A DNA stretch of 64,000 nucleotides from Fulvivirga sp. (GTDB lineage: Bacteria; Bacteroidota; Bacteroidia; Cytophagales; Cyclobacteriaceae): assembly GCA_028280565.1 (NCBI GenBank), contig JANQLQ010000049.1, positions 1 to 64,000 of the forward strand, in the 5' to 3' direction. Every line of letters starts with the position of its first letter. The first letter of the stretch is position 1. Of this stretch, positions 1 through 8,963 are shown piece by piece. Below the pieces are notes generated by a model. It made no database searches and had not been told where the DNA came from. It saw only the letters and a program-made list of their open reading frames with translations. The position numbers and the translations under genes were made by a program.

Positions 1-13
1 GCGGGATTTTGCG

Positions 14-424
14 GTTCTAAGTCCAGTTTTCATTTTCTTTTGCGCGCCCAAAAGAAAACGAAACAAAAGAAAAGGGCGCCAGCAACCAAGCCCATTTTCC
101 CCTCGAAACGCGCTATCCAACCCCTATGGCCTGCTTACCCACATGCCTCAAATGTGCCGCGCTGTTCCTGGATGGTGCCCTTTTTAAGATGTTCTGGGTA
201 GTGCCAACCTCGCAATGAGTAGTTTAAGTGGCATTCCGGGGTTCTAAGTCCGTGTTCATTTTCTTTTTGCCCGCCCATGCCATAGGCATCCCTTCGGGGA
301 AAGAAAACGAACCCAAAGAAAAAGACGCCAGCAACCAAGCCCATTTTCCGCCCGAAACGCGCTATCCAGCCCCTATAGGCCGCTTATCCACAAACCCTCA
401 AATGTGCCGCGCTGTTCCTGGATG
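14..424. repeat. Imperfect tandem/direct repeat, two copies (about 14-174 and 240-424)
   Basis: Both copies share gttctaagtcc...cattttcttttt...aaagaaaacgaa...gcgccagcaaccaagcccattttcc..cgaaacgcgctatcca.cccctat and cctcaaatgtgccgcgctgttcctggatg; copy 2 has an extra segment of about 24 bp. Confidence 0.9.
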
Positions 425-517
425 TCTCTCCTCCATACGCCAATTGAATTTTCAATGTTGTCCTGTTTGAATATGCACCACAACCCAAGTTGGTGTAAAC
501 CTATTCACCCAGAAACA

Positions 518-2830
518 TTAATGCCCATTGACCATAGCTGTTTTCAAGGGATGTAGCTCTAAAGGCTTGTCAGATAAGAAAATGGTAATAGGGGATTCCG
601 ACCTATTTTCAATTTCTACCTTGTCTTTGGCTACAATAATTTTCAAGAGCCATTCCCTAAAGCGGATCTTAAAAGAGTAAGAATTCCACTGGTCAGGAAT
701 GAAGGGGTTAAAATAAAGCTGCCCGTCTTTAACTCGCATTCCGCCGAAACCTTTTACCACGGACATCCAGGTACCTGCCATACTGGTAATATGGCAGCCA
801 TCTTCCGTGTCGTTATTGTAGTCATCTAAGTCAAGCCGGGCCGTTCTAAGGTACATTTCATATGATTTCTCTTTTTGTCCCAACAGGGCCGCCTGTATGG
901 AGTGTACGCAAGGACTCAGCGAGGACTCATGTACAGTGCGTGGCTCGTAAAACTCAAAATTTCTACGAAGCGTTTCCAGGTCGAACCGGTCTTCCAAGAA
1001 ATAGATGCCTTGCAATACATCTGCTTGCTTAATGAAACAAGACCGCAGGATACGGTCCCATGACCACTTTTGATTTATAGGGAGATGCTTGGGTTCAAGA
1101 TCTTTAACGAGCACCTGCTCCTTGTCTAAATAGCCATCCTGTTGCAAGAAGACGCCCGTTTTTTCGTCTACAGGGTAGTACATGTCCTTGACGATAGCTT
1201 GCCAGTGCGTGACTTCTTTGTTTTCATCGAAGCTGATCTTTTGGACAAGTTGTGCAAACTGGTCTTCATCAGTATTTTTTACATACTCCACCATATCCAC
1301 GGCATACTCCATGCACCAGCTGGCGATCAAATTCGTGTACCAATTGTTGTTTACATTGTTTTCATACTCATTAGGGCCGGTAACCCCTAGTATGACGTAC
1401 TTCTGTTTCTCTTGTGAAAAGTTCACCCGCTGGCTCCAGAAGCGGGCAATGGCGATCAATACTTCTAGGCCATGATCCACAACATAGCGCTGATCACCGG
1501 TGTAGTTTACATAGTCGAAGATGGCGTAGGCTATGGCGCCATTCCTATGGATCTCTTCAAAAGTGATCTCCCATTCGTTGTGGCACTCTTCGCCGTTCAT
1601 GGTCACCATTGGGTAAAGCGCCGCACCCTGGGTAAATCCAAGCTTTTCGGCATTTTCAATGGCCTTGTCCAATTGTTTGTAGCGGTAAAGCAGTAAGTTT
1701 CGCGCTACGTTTTGGTCGGCAGTACTTAAATAAAAAGGTAAACAATATGCTTCGGTGTCCCAATACGTGCTACCGCCATATTTTTCGCCGGTAAAACCTT
1801 TAGGGCCTATGTTCAATCGTTCGTCCTCCCCGGTATAGGTTTGGTTGAGTTGAAAAATATTAAACCTTATGCCTTGCTGTGCCGAGACATCGCCTTCGAT
1901 CTTGATATCACTTTCTTCCCACTTTAATTCCCATGCGGCTTGTTGCTCTTTCAGCATAATATCAAACCCCTTGGATGTGATGCGGCTAAGCTCCGACTTG
2001 CATACTTCGATCAAGTCATCTTTGGGGTGGTTCTCAGAACTAATAATAGCAGCATATTTTTTTACGACCAGTTCTTCTCCTTGTGGTACATATACCGAAG
2101 ATGTACTTGCCAGGTACTTGTTTTTCTCCTTGGATTGGGCTGGGGCCTCGATGATATCGTTTCCTATTTCTAAGCTATAATTCATACCCACTGCCACGTG
2201 AAAGTCCAGCTTATCCGTCTTTGCTTCGATCCATCCTTCTTTCTCCTGGACAGATTTGGTCACTTCGGACCAAAATTTTTCGCCATAGTTTGAATCTTCG
2301 TTGGCTACATCAAAATCTACATACGGGGTGACGGACACTTCTCCCCCAAAGTTGACCGGTGTGATAGCGTAACGTATAGCGCCTGCCTGGTCATCCACTA
2401 TACTACAAAATCTTTGGGCACTTACTTTTACTTCCTTACCACTGGGAGTGATCACGGAAAACTCTCGCAGCAGGTAGCCCTTTCGCATGTTCAGTGTGCG
2501 CCGGAATTCTTTTACATTACATCGTGCCAGGTCGAGCACTTCACCCTCTATTTCTACATCTATGCCGATCCAGTTGGCAGAGTTGATCACTTTAGCAAAA
2601 TACTCGGGGTAGCCATTCTTCCACCAGCCTACACGCGTTTTATCGGGGTAATACACACCAGCTACATAACTTCCTTGTAACGTATCCCCGGAGTACTGTT
2701 CTTCAAAATTGGCTCGTTGGCCCATACGACCATTCCCAATGCTGAACAGGCTTTCTGAGATACGGTTTAGTTTAGGATCAAACCCTTCTTCTATAATGTT
2801 CCACTCATCATGCTTAATGTAATCCTTCAT
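518..2830 (-). CDS. Glycoside hydrolase family 65 phosphorylase (maltose/kojibiose/trehalose phosphorylase-like)
   Basis: 770 aa; GH65-type motifs GGSTYWDTEAYCLPFYL, VTGPNEYENNVNNNWYTN, HESSLSPCVHSIQAA; ATGA overlap with the pgmB-like gene. Confidence 0.9.
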   Translation of the reverse strand: MKDYIKHDEWNIIEEGFDPKLNRISESLFSIGNGRMGQRANFEEQYSGDTLQGSYVAGVYYPDKTRVGWWKNGYPEYFAKVINSANWIGIDVEIEGEVLDLARCNVKEFRRTLNMRKGYLLREFSVITPSGKEVKVSAQRFCSIVDDQAGAIRYAITPVNFGGEVSVTPYVDFDVANEDSNYGEKFWSEVTKSVQEKEGWIEAKTDKLDFHVAVGMNYSLEIGNDIIEAPAQSKEKNKYLASTSSVYVPQGEELVVKKYAAIISSENHPKDDLIEVCKSELSRITSKGFDIMLKEQQAAWELKWEESDIKIEGDVSAQQGIRFNIFQLNQTYTGEDERLNIGPKGFTGEKYGGSTYWDTEAYCLPFYLSTADQNVARNLLLYRYKQLDKAIENAEKLGFTQGAALYPMVTMNGEECHNEWEITFEEIHRNGAIAYAIFDYVNYTGDQRYVVDHGLEVLIAIARFWSQRVNFSQEKQKYVILGVTGPNEYENNVNNNWYTNLIASWCMEYAVDMVEYVKNTDEDQFAQLVQKISFDENKEVTHWQAIVKDMYYPVDEKTGVFLQQDGYLDKEQVLVKDLEPKHLPINQKWSWDRILRSCFIKQADVLQGIYFLEDRFDLETLRRNFEFYEPRTVHESSLSPCVHSIQAALLGQKEKSYEMYLRTARLDLDDYNNDTEDGCHITSMAGTWMSVVKGFGGMRVKDGQLYFNPFIPDQWNSYSFKIRFREWLLKIIVAKDKVEIENRSESPITIFLSDKPLELHPLKTAMVNGH

Positions 2831-3495
2831 AATGACGATATTTTCTCTTCAAATTCTTTTATTTCTATGCTTCCTATGCCCGGAACGACCCAGTGAGCTT
2901 TGTGTAAAACAGCCGGATCCCCTACACCCACGCAGAACATACCCCCATTCAGTGCAGCCTCTACACCGGCTTGGGCATCTTCGAAGACCAGGCAGTTTTC
3001 CGGGGCAACGTTTACGGCTTCGGCCCCTTTTAAAAATACTTGGGGGTCTGGTTTAGCGGCTGATACATGGGTGCCGTCCACGATGGCATCAAAAACCTCG
3101 ATGAGGTCAACATTTTTTAAAACGGTTACAGCATTTTTTGAAGCAGATCCTAGCACGATCTTGAACCCTTTTGATTTGAGGTCATGGATAAACTCAGTGA
3201 CCCCCGGGAGTACGTCAGCAGGCTGCATACTTGAAATATACTCAACAAACCACTCGTTTTTTTTATCTCGATAGCTGGTTTTTTCTTGCTCCGGCATTTC
3301 TACCCGTCCCAAAGACAGTAAAATATCAAAAGACCTTACCCTGCTCACGCCCTTGAGCTGTTCATTATCTTCCTCTGTAAAAGGTATATCCAATTCATCC
3401 GCCAATCGCCTCCAAGCCTTATAATGATAGACCGCCGTATCTACAATGACCCCATCTAAATCGAAGATGAGCGCCTCAATTTTTGCCATACTCAA
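2827..3495 (-). CDS. pgmB: Beta-phosphoglucomutase (HAD superfamily)
   Basis: IFDLDGVIVDTAVYHYKAWRRLADEL, GSASKNA, FEDAQAGVEAA; adjacent to GH65. Confidence 0.9.
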   Translation of the reverse strand: MSMAKIEALIFDLDGVIVDTAVYHYKAWRRLADELDIPFTEEDNEQLKGVSRVRSFDILLSLGRVEMPEQEKTSYRDKKNEWFVEYISSMQPADVLPGVTEFIHDLKSKGFKIVLGSASKNAVTVLKNVDLIEVFDAIVDGTHVSAAKPDPQVFLKGAEAVNVAPENCLVFEDAQAGVEAALNGGMFCVGVGDPAVLHKAHWVVPGIGSIEIKEFEEKISSL

Positions 3496-3596
3496 TTTTA
3501 TTGAGAAACAAAATTAAGCTTATTCAAAACAAGTTGTTAACAAAAACTTGTGTATCTCCGCAAACGATTTCTGTAATATAAAATATTGATTTTCAG

Positions 3597-3863
3597 CTAT
3601 TTAATTTGATTGCCGACATTCTTGGACCGCAAAATACTCACTATGGCCACGGCGGCAATGATCAGCCATACTACATTAATGGCCGTGGAAGGATAAGCTC
3701 CATAATAGATTGTATTGATGATGAGGAATGCACCTCCTGTCAGGTTGAGTAATTGGTATACGATAGATTTTGCGGTTATTTTATGGTAGCTGATAAGCCC
3801 ATAAGCCAATATTACCTCTACAGACCCTATCCAGCCTACGATATCAATCAACAGCTTTATCAT
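3597..3863 (-). CDS. Small integral membrane protein (CBU_0592-like domain)
   Basis: 88 aa, three hydrophobic segments, DIVGWIGSVEVILAYGLIS...LLNLTGGAFLIINTIYYGAYPS. Confidence 0.65.
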   Translation of the reverse strand: MIKLLIDIVGWIGSVEVILAYGLISYHKITAKSIVYQLLNLTGGAFLIINTIYYGAYPSTAINVVWLIIAAVAIVSILRSKNVGNQIK

Positions 3864-3940
3864 GGATATGTAAACCTATCGAATTTTGAACACTATCCTA
3901 ATTTGATCGGTCTGGAGTTGGTGACTATATTTGTTGAATC

Positions 3941-6094
3941 ATGCGCAACTCCACACAAACTGACCAGGACCAACTTCAACCTTTCATCGATAAAGTACAT
4001 GTACAGGCTGATACGATTGTAAAGTATTTCATCGGGGGTTATTTTATTTTTGGATTTATACTGAGCCCATTTTATCATAGCTACCTGCTGGCGTTGATCA
4101 TGGGCTCCATTAGTTTAGGAATTTACCTTTTCGGGCATTCAATAGCTAAAGAAAAGGGCTGGTTCCGGGTTGTTGTAAGCCTCCTGTTCTGGAATTTTGG
4201 GCTCCAATTTATCCTACAGATGCAGGGCATGTACGCTATGCATTTTTTTTATTTCGTGTCATTAACAGTCCTGCTTTTTTATGAAGATTGGAGATTGTTA
4301 TTGCCCGCCGTAACTTATGCTATTGGTTCATTTATTACGATTTTCTATTTACAATATCATGATTCCACGCTGGTCATGGAATGGGAAAATTTGCCTGAGC
4401 TGAATTACTACGACTTATTTTTCCATGTGAGTATTACCGTGGTATATGCCCTGCTTTGTATGGCCTGGGCCCGGATGCAGCACCAGCAAACTATTCGTTC
4501 AGCAGGCGACCAACTCACTATGCAGAGGCAGCTACAATTGATGGAAAGTAACATCAATTTTGCCAACAGCATCAGTAAAGGAGATCTTACCATGGATTTT
4601 GATGCTGAACACAACGATAAGCTCGGACAATCACTGATGAATATGCGCAACAGTTTGGTAGAGGCGTCTAATCGAGAGGATAGAGAGCGTTTTATCAATA
4701 CAGGGCTGGCAGCCATTGGCGAGATATTGCGGAACCATTCTGATGATCTCAATATACTTAGCGACCAGGTCATTAGTAAGATCGTTAAGTACATGAAAGC
4801 CAACCAAGGAGGAATTTTTATCATACAAAAAGACCCTGTAACCGGGGAAAGGTACCTTGAGTTGAAAGCTTGCAGGGCGTTTGAACGAAAAAAATTCTTG
4901 CAAAAGCGAATTGAAATTGGGCAAGGGTTAGTAGGGCAATCAGCCATAGAGCAGCGTGTGATCTATATGACGGAAGTGCCGGAAAATTATGTCAATATTA
5001 CTTCTGGCCTGGGAGATTCCAACCCAAAATCATTACTCATAGTGCCCCTTATCTCCAACGAGGAGATCATGGGTGTCATTGAGGTAGCCTCGTTCGAAGT
5101 GTTTGATGAAACAGATAAGGAGTTCTTAATACAGGTCGGGGAGAGCATTGCAGCTACGGTGATCTCTACCCAAACGAATGAGCGAACAAAGGAATTGCTA
5201 GAGCAATCGAACCAAATGACAGAAGAGATGCAGGCCCAAGAGGAGGAGATGCGCCAGAACATGGAAGAAATGCAGGCCACCCAAGAAGAGATGGGTCGAA
5301 CCCAGCGAGAGTTAGCCCAAAAAGAAGCCAACCTAGATTCTCTTTTTAACAACACAGGGGATTCTATCGTCACGATCAATAAGGACTACGAGATAGTAAT
5401 GATGAACCAAGTGGTGAAACAACGCTACAAAGGCACCCAATATGAGAATATACAAGAAGGGTCTAATGCACTGGATATGTTGGGAAATGCTATGGAGGAA
5501 TGGAAGGGATATTATGATAGGGCTTTCCAAGGGGAGTCATTGAATTTCACCTTGGAAAGTTCAGTTTTAGGAGAAGACACCTGGCGAGAATACTTTATTA
5601 ATCCTATCAAAGACACTGATGGCAATGTCATAGGCGCTTCTATATTTTCAAGAGATATTACTGGCAAGATGAAAATTGAAAATGAAATGCACAAGTACGG
5701 ATTTGTTGTGAAATCAATGATCAATACTACCTCAGATACGTACTTTGCCATAGATAAAAATTATTCCATACTGGTGGTTAACCAAGCTTTAAAAAGTGTT
5801 TTTGCGGAATCTGGTGTTAACGTGGAGGTGGGGATGAATATATTGGAGGTATTGCCGCCCGATCAATATGACACTTGGAAAGAAAGATATGACCGTTGTT
5901 TTCAAGGAGAAAAAATTGAGTTGGAGGAAGAACGTATTATTGGAGACAGGACCCTCTGTTATTCCTTACGTTGTGAACCCATAATGGATGATAAAAATAC
6001 TATACTGGGTGTTACTGTTGTATCAAAAGACATCACCAAGCAGAAACAAGCGTTAATGCAAGTGGAAAAACTTACCACAGAGCTTCAAAAATAG
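3941..6094 (+). CDS. Membrane sensor with GAF and two PAS domains, no visible output domain
   Basis: N-terminal TM segments, HAMP-like segment, GAF (GGIFIIQKDPVTGERYLEL...GQGLVGQ), coiled coil, PAS-type segments ending KDITKQKQALMQVEKLTTELQK then stop. Confidence 0.75.
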   Translation: MRNSTQTDQDQLQPFIDKVHVQADTIVKYFIGGYFIFGFILSPFYHSYLLALIMGSISLGIYLFGHSIAKEKGWFRVVVSLLFWNFGLQFILQMQGMYAMHFFYFVSLTVLLFYEDWRLLLPAVTYAIGSFITIFYLQYHDSTLVMEWENLPELNYYDLFFHVSITVVYALLCMAWARMQHQQTIRSAGDQLTMQRQLQLMESNINFANSISKGDLTMDFDAEHNDKLGQSLMNMRNSLVEASNREDRERFINTGLAAIGEILRNHSDDLNILSDQVISKIVKYMKANQGGIFIIQKDPVTGERYLELKACRAFERKKFLQKRIEIGQGLVGQSAIEQRVIYMTEVPENYVNITSGLGDSNPKSLLIVPLISNEEIMGVIEVASFEVFDETDKEFLIQVGESIAATVISTQTNERTKELLEQSNQMTEEMQAQEEEMRQNMEEMQATQEEMGRTQRELAQKEANLDSLFNNTGDSIVTINKDYEIVMMNQVVKQRYKGTQYENIQEGSNALDMLGNAMEEWKGYYDRAFQGESLNFTLESSVLGEDTWREYFINPIKDTDGNVIGASIFSRDITGKMKIENEMHKYGFVVKSMINTTSDTYFAIDKNYSILVVNQALKSVFAESGVNVEVGMNILEVLPPDQYDTWKERYDRCFQGEKIELEEERIIGDRTLCYSLRCEPIMDDKNTILGVTVVSKDITKQKQALMQVEKLTTELQK

Positions 6095-6109
6095 GGCGTA
6101 TGCACTGGA

Positions 6110-7519
6110 TCAAGGCCTTTTGTTCCGGTTGTTTTTGCCAATAATTTCCAGTATCCCGGGATGCTTTAACAAGGCAGTAAATGCCGGCTCACTTGTAATG
6201 AGCTTTAAGGGGAGGTTGTTGTTATTTTTGAAGACAAATGTAATGTGTTCTACAGCCTGTTGGAGTTCTCCCTTTTGAGCATATACTTTTGCAATGCTCC
6301 AATGAGCCCATTGGCTACCAGGCTCTACGTAAAGCCACATTTTATTGAATAACAGCGCTGCATCATACTCGCCTTGGGAGGTGAAATTAAAACTAGCAGT
6401 GGCAAACTTTGCCCAAACCAGGTTGAGTAGACGTAAGGCCATGTTTTTCTTTTCAATTTGAGAGGTTTTTGCCATCTTTTTTAACAGGTCTACTTCCTTA
6501 TGCCACCAATCTTCGCCTTTCAAGGATGAATCATTTCTTACATTGAGCTTTGTGAATATCGCCTCGGTAAATGCCTCACCGATTTTATGTTGATAGTTTT
6601 TTTCCTTTTGGTTTAATCGCTGATCTACTTTCAATTGTTTTTTATAGTCTTTATTTTTTTGCAAGTCAGTTAGAAGCTTGTTTATACCTGCCAGGTCTAC
6701 CTTCCCTTCAAAATCGTCGAGCATTTGTACATAAGCCTGTTGGGCCAACACCAGCCGGTTAGCTTTTCTTAAACTGTCGGCCCGGTGTTTTAGGTGATGG
6801 TAGGTCCCTAGGGCATTCCAATTGTCACTGGTGTTGTAGCCCAAGAGTTGCGCTTGTAACTCAAGCCACTGCAGGGCGGTTTTGATTTGGCTGGGAGGGG
6901 GCCACTGGTGTATGCCGTGAAATACCAGGCGTATATTTTTGAGCCCTATTCGATCCAGTTCTTTTTCTATGGTAATATGTTCTTGGTAGTTCATGTCCCT
7001 GTCTCCCACCAGCCCAACATAAGAAAATGCATGACCGGTACTAGGGCGGTAACCCGGTGTGTCCGGGAAGCCTGCCCCACAGCCAATAACACCCCTAACA
7101 CTTTTGGTCATAACGGCCACACCCATAGCTACCCGGGAACCCCCTGAAAACCCCGTGGTGTAGATCCTGTCTGTGTCGATGGAAAACCGTTTAAGGGCGT
7201 CCACAAACATAGCGTCTGCGGCGTCCAAAGCAATTTCCCATGATCCGTTCCTCGAATTATTCGATGCTGCTACGATATATCCGAGCTCCTCGGCAGCCGG
7301 GGTGAAGACCTTTGCTGCGTGCATACCACGCGCCATGGGATCAAATACAAAAATAATAGGCCACTTTTGGTGGCTTTGGTAACTATTGGGGAGGTAGAGG
7401 GCGTAGCCCTGTGAAGGATCGTGCTGGCAAATGATCGTATCCAGTAGGATACCTGCTGCCGGCTTAGGCTGGCCATAGGCCCCATTAGCGAAGAGTAATA
7501 TGACGATCAGCCGTTTCAA
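6110..7519 (-). CDS. Exported alpha/beta hydrolase (esterase-like) with C-terminal TPR-like region
   Basis: Signal peptide; GFSGGSRVAMGVA nucleophile elbow; C-terminal helical repeats. Confidence 0.65.
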   Translation of the reverse strand: MKRLIVILLFANGAYGQPKPAAGILLDTIICQHDPSQGYALYLPNSYQSHQKWPIIFVFDPMARGMHAAKVFTPAAEELGYIVAASNNSRNGSWEIALDAADAMFVDALKRFSIDTDRIYTTGFSGGSRVAMGVAVMTKSVRGVIGCGAGFPDTPGYRPSTGHAFSYVGLVGDRDMNYQEHITIEKELDRIGLKNIRLVFHGIHQWPPPSQIKTALQWLELQAQLLGYNTSDNWNALGTYHHLKHRADSLRKANRLVLAQQAYVQMLDDFEGKVDLAGINKLLTDLQKNKDYKKQLKVDQRLNQKEKNYQHKIGEAFTEAIFTKLNVRNDSSLKGEDWWHKEVDLLKKMAKTSQIEKKNMALRLLNLVWAKFATASFNFTSQGEYDAALLFNKMWLYVEPGSQWAHWSIAKVYAQKGELQQAVEHITFVFKNNNNLPLKLITSEPAFTALLKHPGILEIIGKNNRNKRP

Positions 7520-7534
7520 AACTTATAAGATGAA

Positions 7535-7555
7535 GAAGGGGGCATAGCCCCCTTC
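7535..7555 (-). terminator. Strong GC hairpin between the susD-like gene and the downstream hydrolase gene
   Basis: GAAGGGGGC-ata-GCCCCCTTC perfect 9-bp stem; no clear U tract on the minus strand, so attenuator or mRNA-stability hairpin is equally possible. Confidence 0.5.
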
Positions 7556-7570
7556 GGAATCAAACACTTT

Positions 7571-8944
7571 TTATTCGTCCCACCAAAACCGGGTCTGTAG
7601 GTTCGGTGTTTTTATGGGTAGGTTTTCCAGGTTCAAAAGCCTTTCTTCTTGGGGGTAGGGTAGTCTTCTAGGAATTTCTCCATTTGCATTGAAGGCATTC
7701 GTACCTCCTGCGATCAATTCTAAACTTGGGTAACCCGTACGCCTATAGTCCGTCCAGGTCACCAGGCTTTGTGAATAGCACGCAATGTATTTTTCATCGA
7801 TCAAAACCTCGAGCTTATCTATAGCAGCCGCCCACCGTGTATCCAGGTCAGTTTGATAATCTACCGGGACTTCCCCTCCTGTGATCTTAACAAAAGACGA
7901 AGCTACCGCTTCATCCAGCGCTGCTTTAGCAGCGGTTTCATCGGGGCTGCTTTTCATTAGGTGCGATTCCGCTTCGATAAACTTTATTTCCACATAACTC
8001 ATCAGGACTACCGGCGAATTGATCGTAGTGTAGTATCCATTGAATTCAAAGTTTTTCGACCCCTCGCCGTTAACGAAAAGGGGTTTCCGGGTGTCAGCAG
8101 CATTGAAAAAATCAAAGAAGTGCTGTGACATTTTCATATTCCCGGACCTGCTTTGTGTAAATTGGTATTGAGGGTTAGCCTCGTTAGGAAGTGAACCGAA
8201 GATCATTTCAAAATCCTCGTCGTTAGAGCTGATAACATTGGGTAGCATGGCTAGGGTTTCATCGTATGCCATGGGGTTTCTATTCGCCGCCTGGAACGTA
8301 TAACGCAATTTCAAGGACTCAGCCGCAATAACCCACTGGTCCAAGTCTCCGCCAAATATCACATCGTCATTGCCAGGGGTTCCCCCAATACTTTCGGAGG
8401 CCTGGAGTTTTTCAATGGCATCATCGAGCAAATTTGGCAGCAGGGTGGAATACAGGTCCTGCTGGGTATCGTAGGAAGGGGTGAAATTTTCATTATCCGC
8501 CCCAAAAGCATCCGTATAAGGGACATCACCAAAAGCATCGGTCAAGACCCCTATCCCTAACGCCATGAGTACTTTCGCTATTCCTTCGTAATGCGGGGCA
8601 TCTTGCTCTATGGATTGGGTGATAAGTACATTTAAGGTATTCAGGGAATTAAAATACATCCTTTGCCAAACACCGTCTGTATCAGCCTCCCGGATCAGGT
8701 ACCTGTAGTTATCCAATTGTTGCGCATTAATTCCTTGAAACTGCTGCGTCAAAAGCCCGCTAAACCGGACCATTTCGCCGCCGATGGCCCAGGAAACGGC
8801 TGTTTGCCCCGATGGGAGCAGTGCGCTAATAGAAACGTCAGTGGGGACCGCCGGGTCCACATTTGTATCACCAAATTCGCAAGACGTGATCACAGATAAG
8901 ATCACTGCCAAGCTTAGTATTTTTATAGATAAGTATTTTCTCAT
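7571..8944 (-). CDS. SusD/RagB-family nutrient-binding outer-membrane lipoprotein
   Basis: Lipoprotein signal MRKYLSIKILSLAVILSVITSCEFGDTN; SusD-like body; start set at 8944 because the longer ORF start lies inside susC. Confidence 0.85.
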   Translation of the reverse strand: MRKYLSIKILSLAVILSVITSCEFGDTNVDPAVPTDVSISALLPSGQTAVSWAIGGEMVRFSGLLTQQFQGINAQQLDNYRYLIREADTDGVWQRMYFNSLNTLNVLITQSIEQDAPHYEGIAKVLMALGIGVLTDAFGDVPYTDAFGADNENFTPSYDTQQDLYSTLLPNLLDDAIEKLQASESIGGTPGNDDVIFGGDLDQWVIAAESLKLRYTFQAANRNPMAYDETLAMLPNVISSNDEDFEMIFGSLPNEANPQYQFTQSRSGNMKMSQHFFDFFNAADTRKPLFVNGEGSKNFEFNGYYTTINSPVVLMSYVEIKFIEAESHLMKSSPDETAAKAALDEAVASSFVKITGGEVPVDYQTDLDTRWAAAIDKLEVLIDEKYIACYSQSLVTWTDYRRTGYPSLELIAGGTNAFNANGEIPRRLPYPQEERLLNLENLPIKTPNLQTRFWWDE

Positions 8945-8963
8945 GATATATCTATTTTCAAAA

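Noticed and set aside
135-470. Small ORFs 135-344 (-) and 228-470 (+)
   Set aside because: They lie inside the imperfect direct repeat on opposite strands, have low-complexity composition and no signal of coding; explained by the repeat.
4408-4947. 179-aa minus-strand ORF opposite the GAF-PAS sensor
   Set aside because: Fully antisense to a well-supported gene; no independent evidence.
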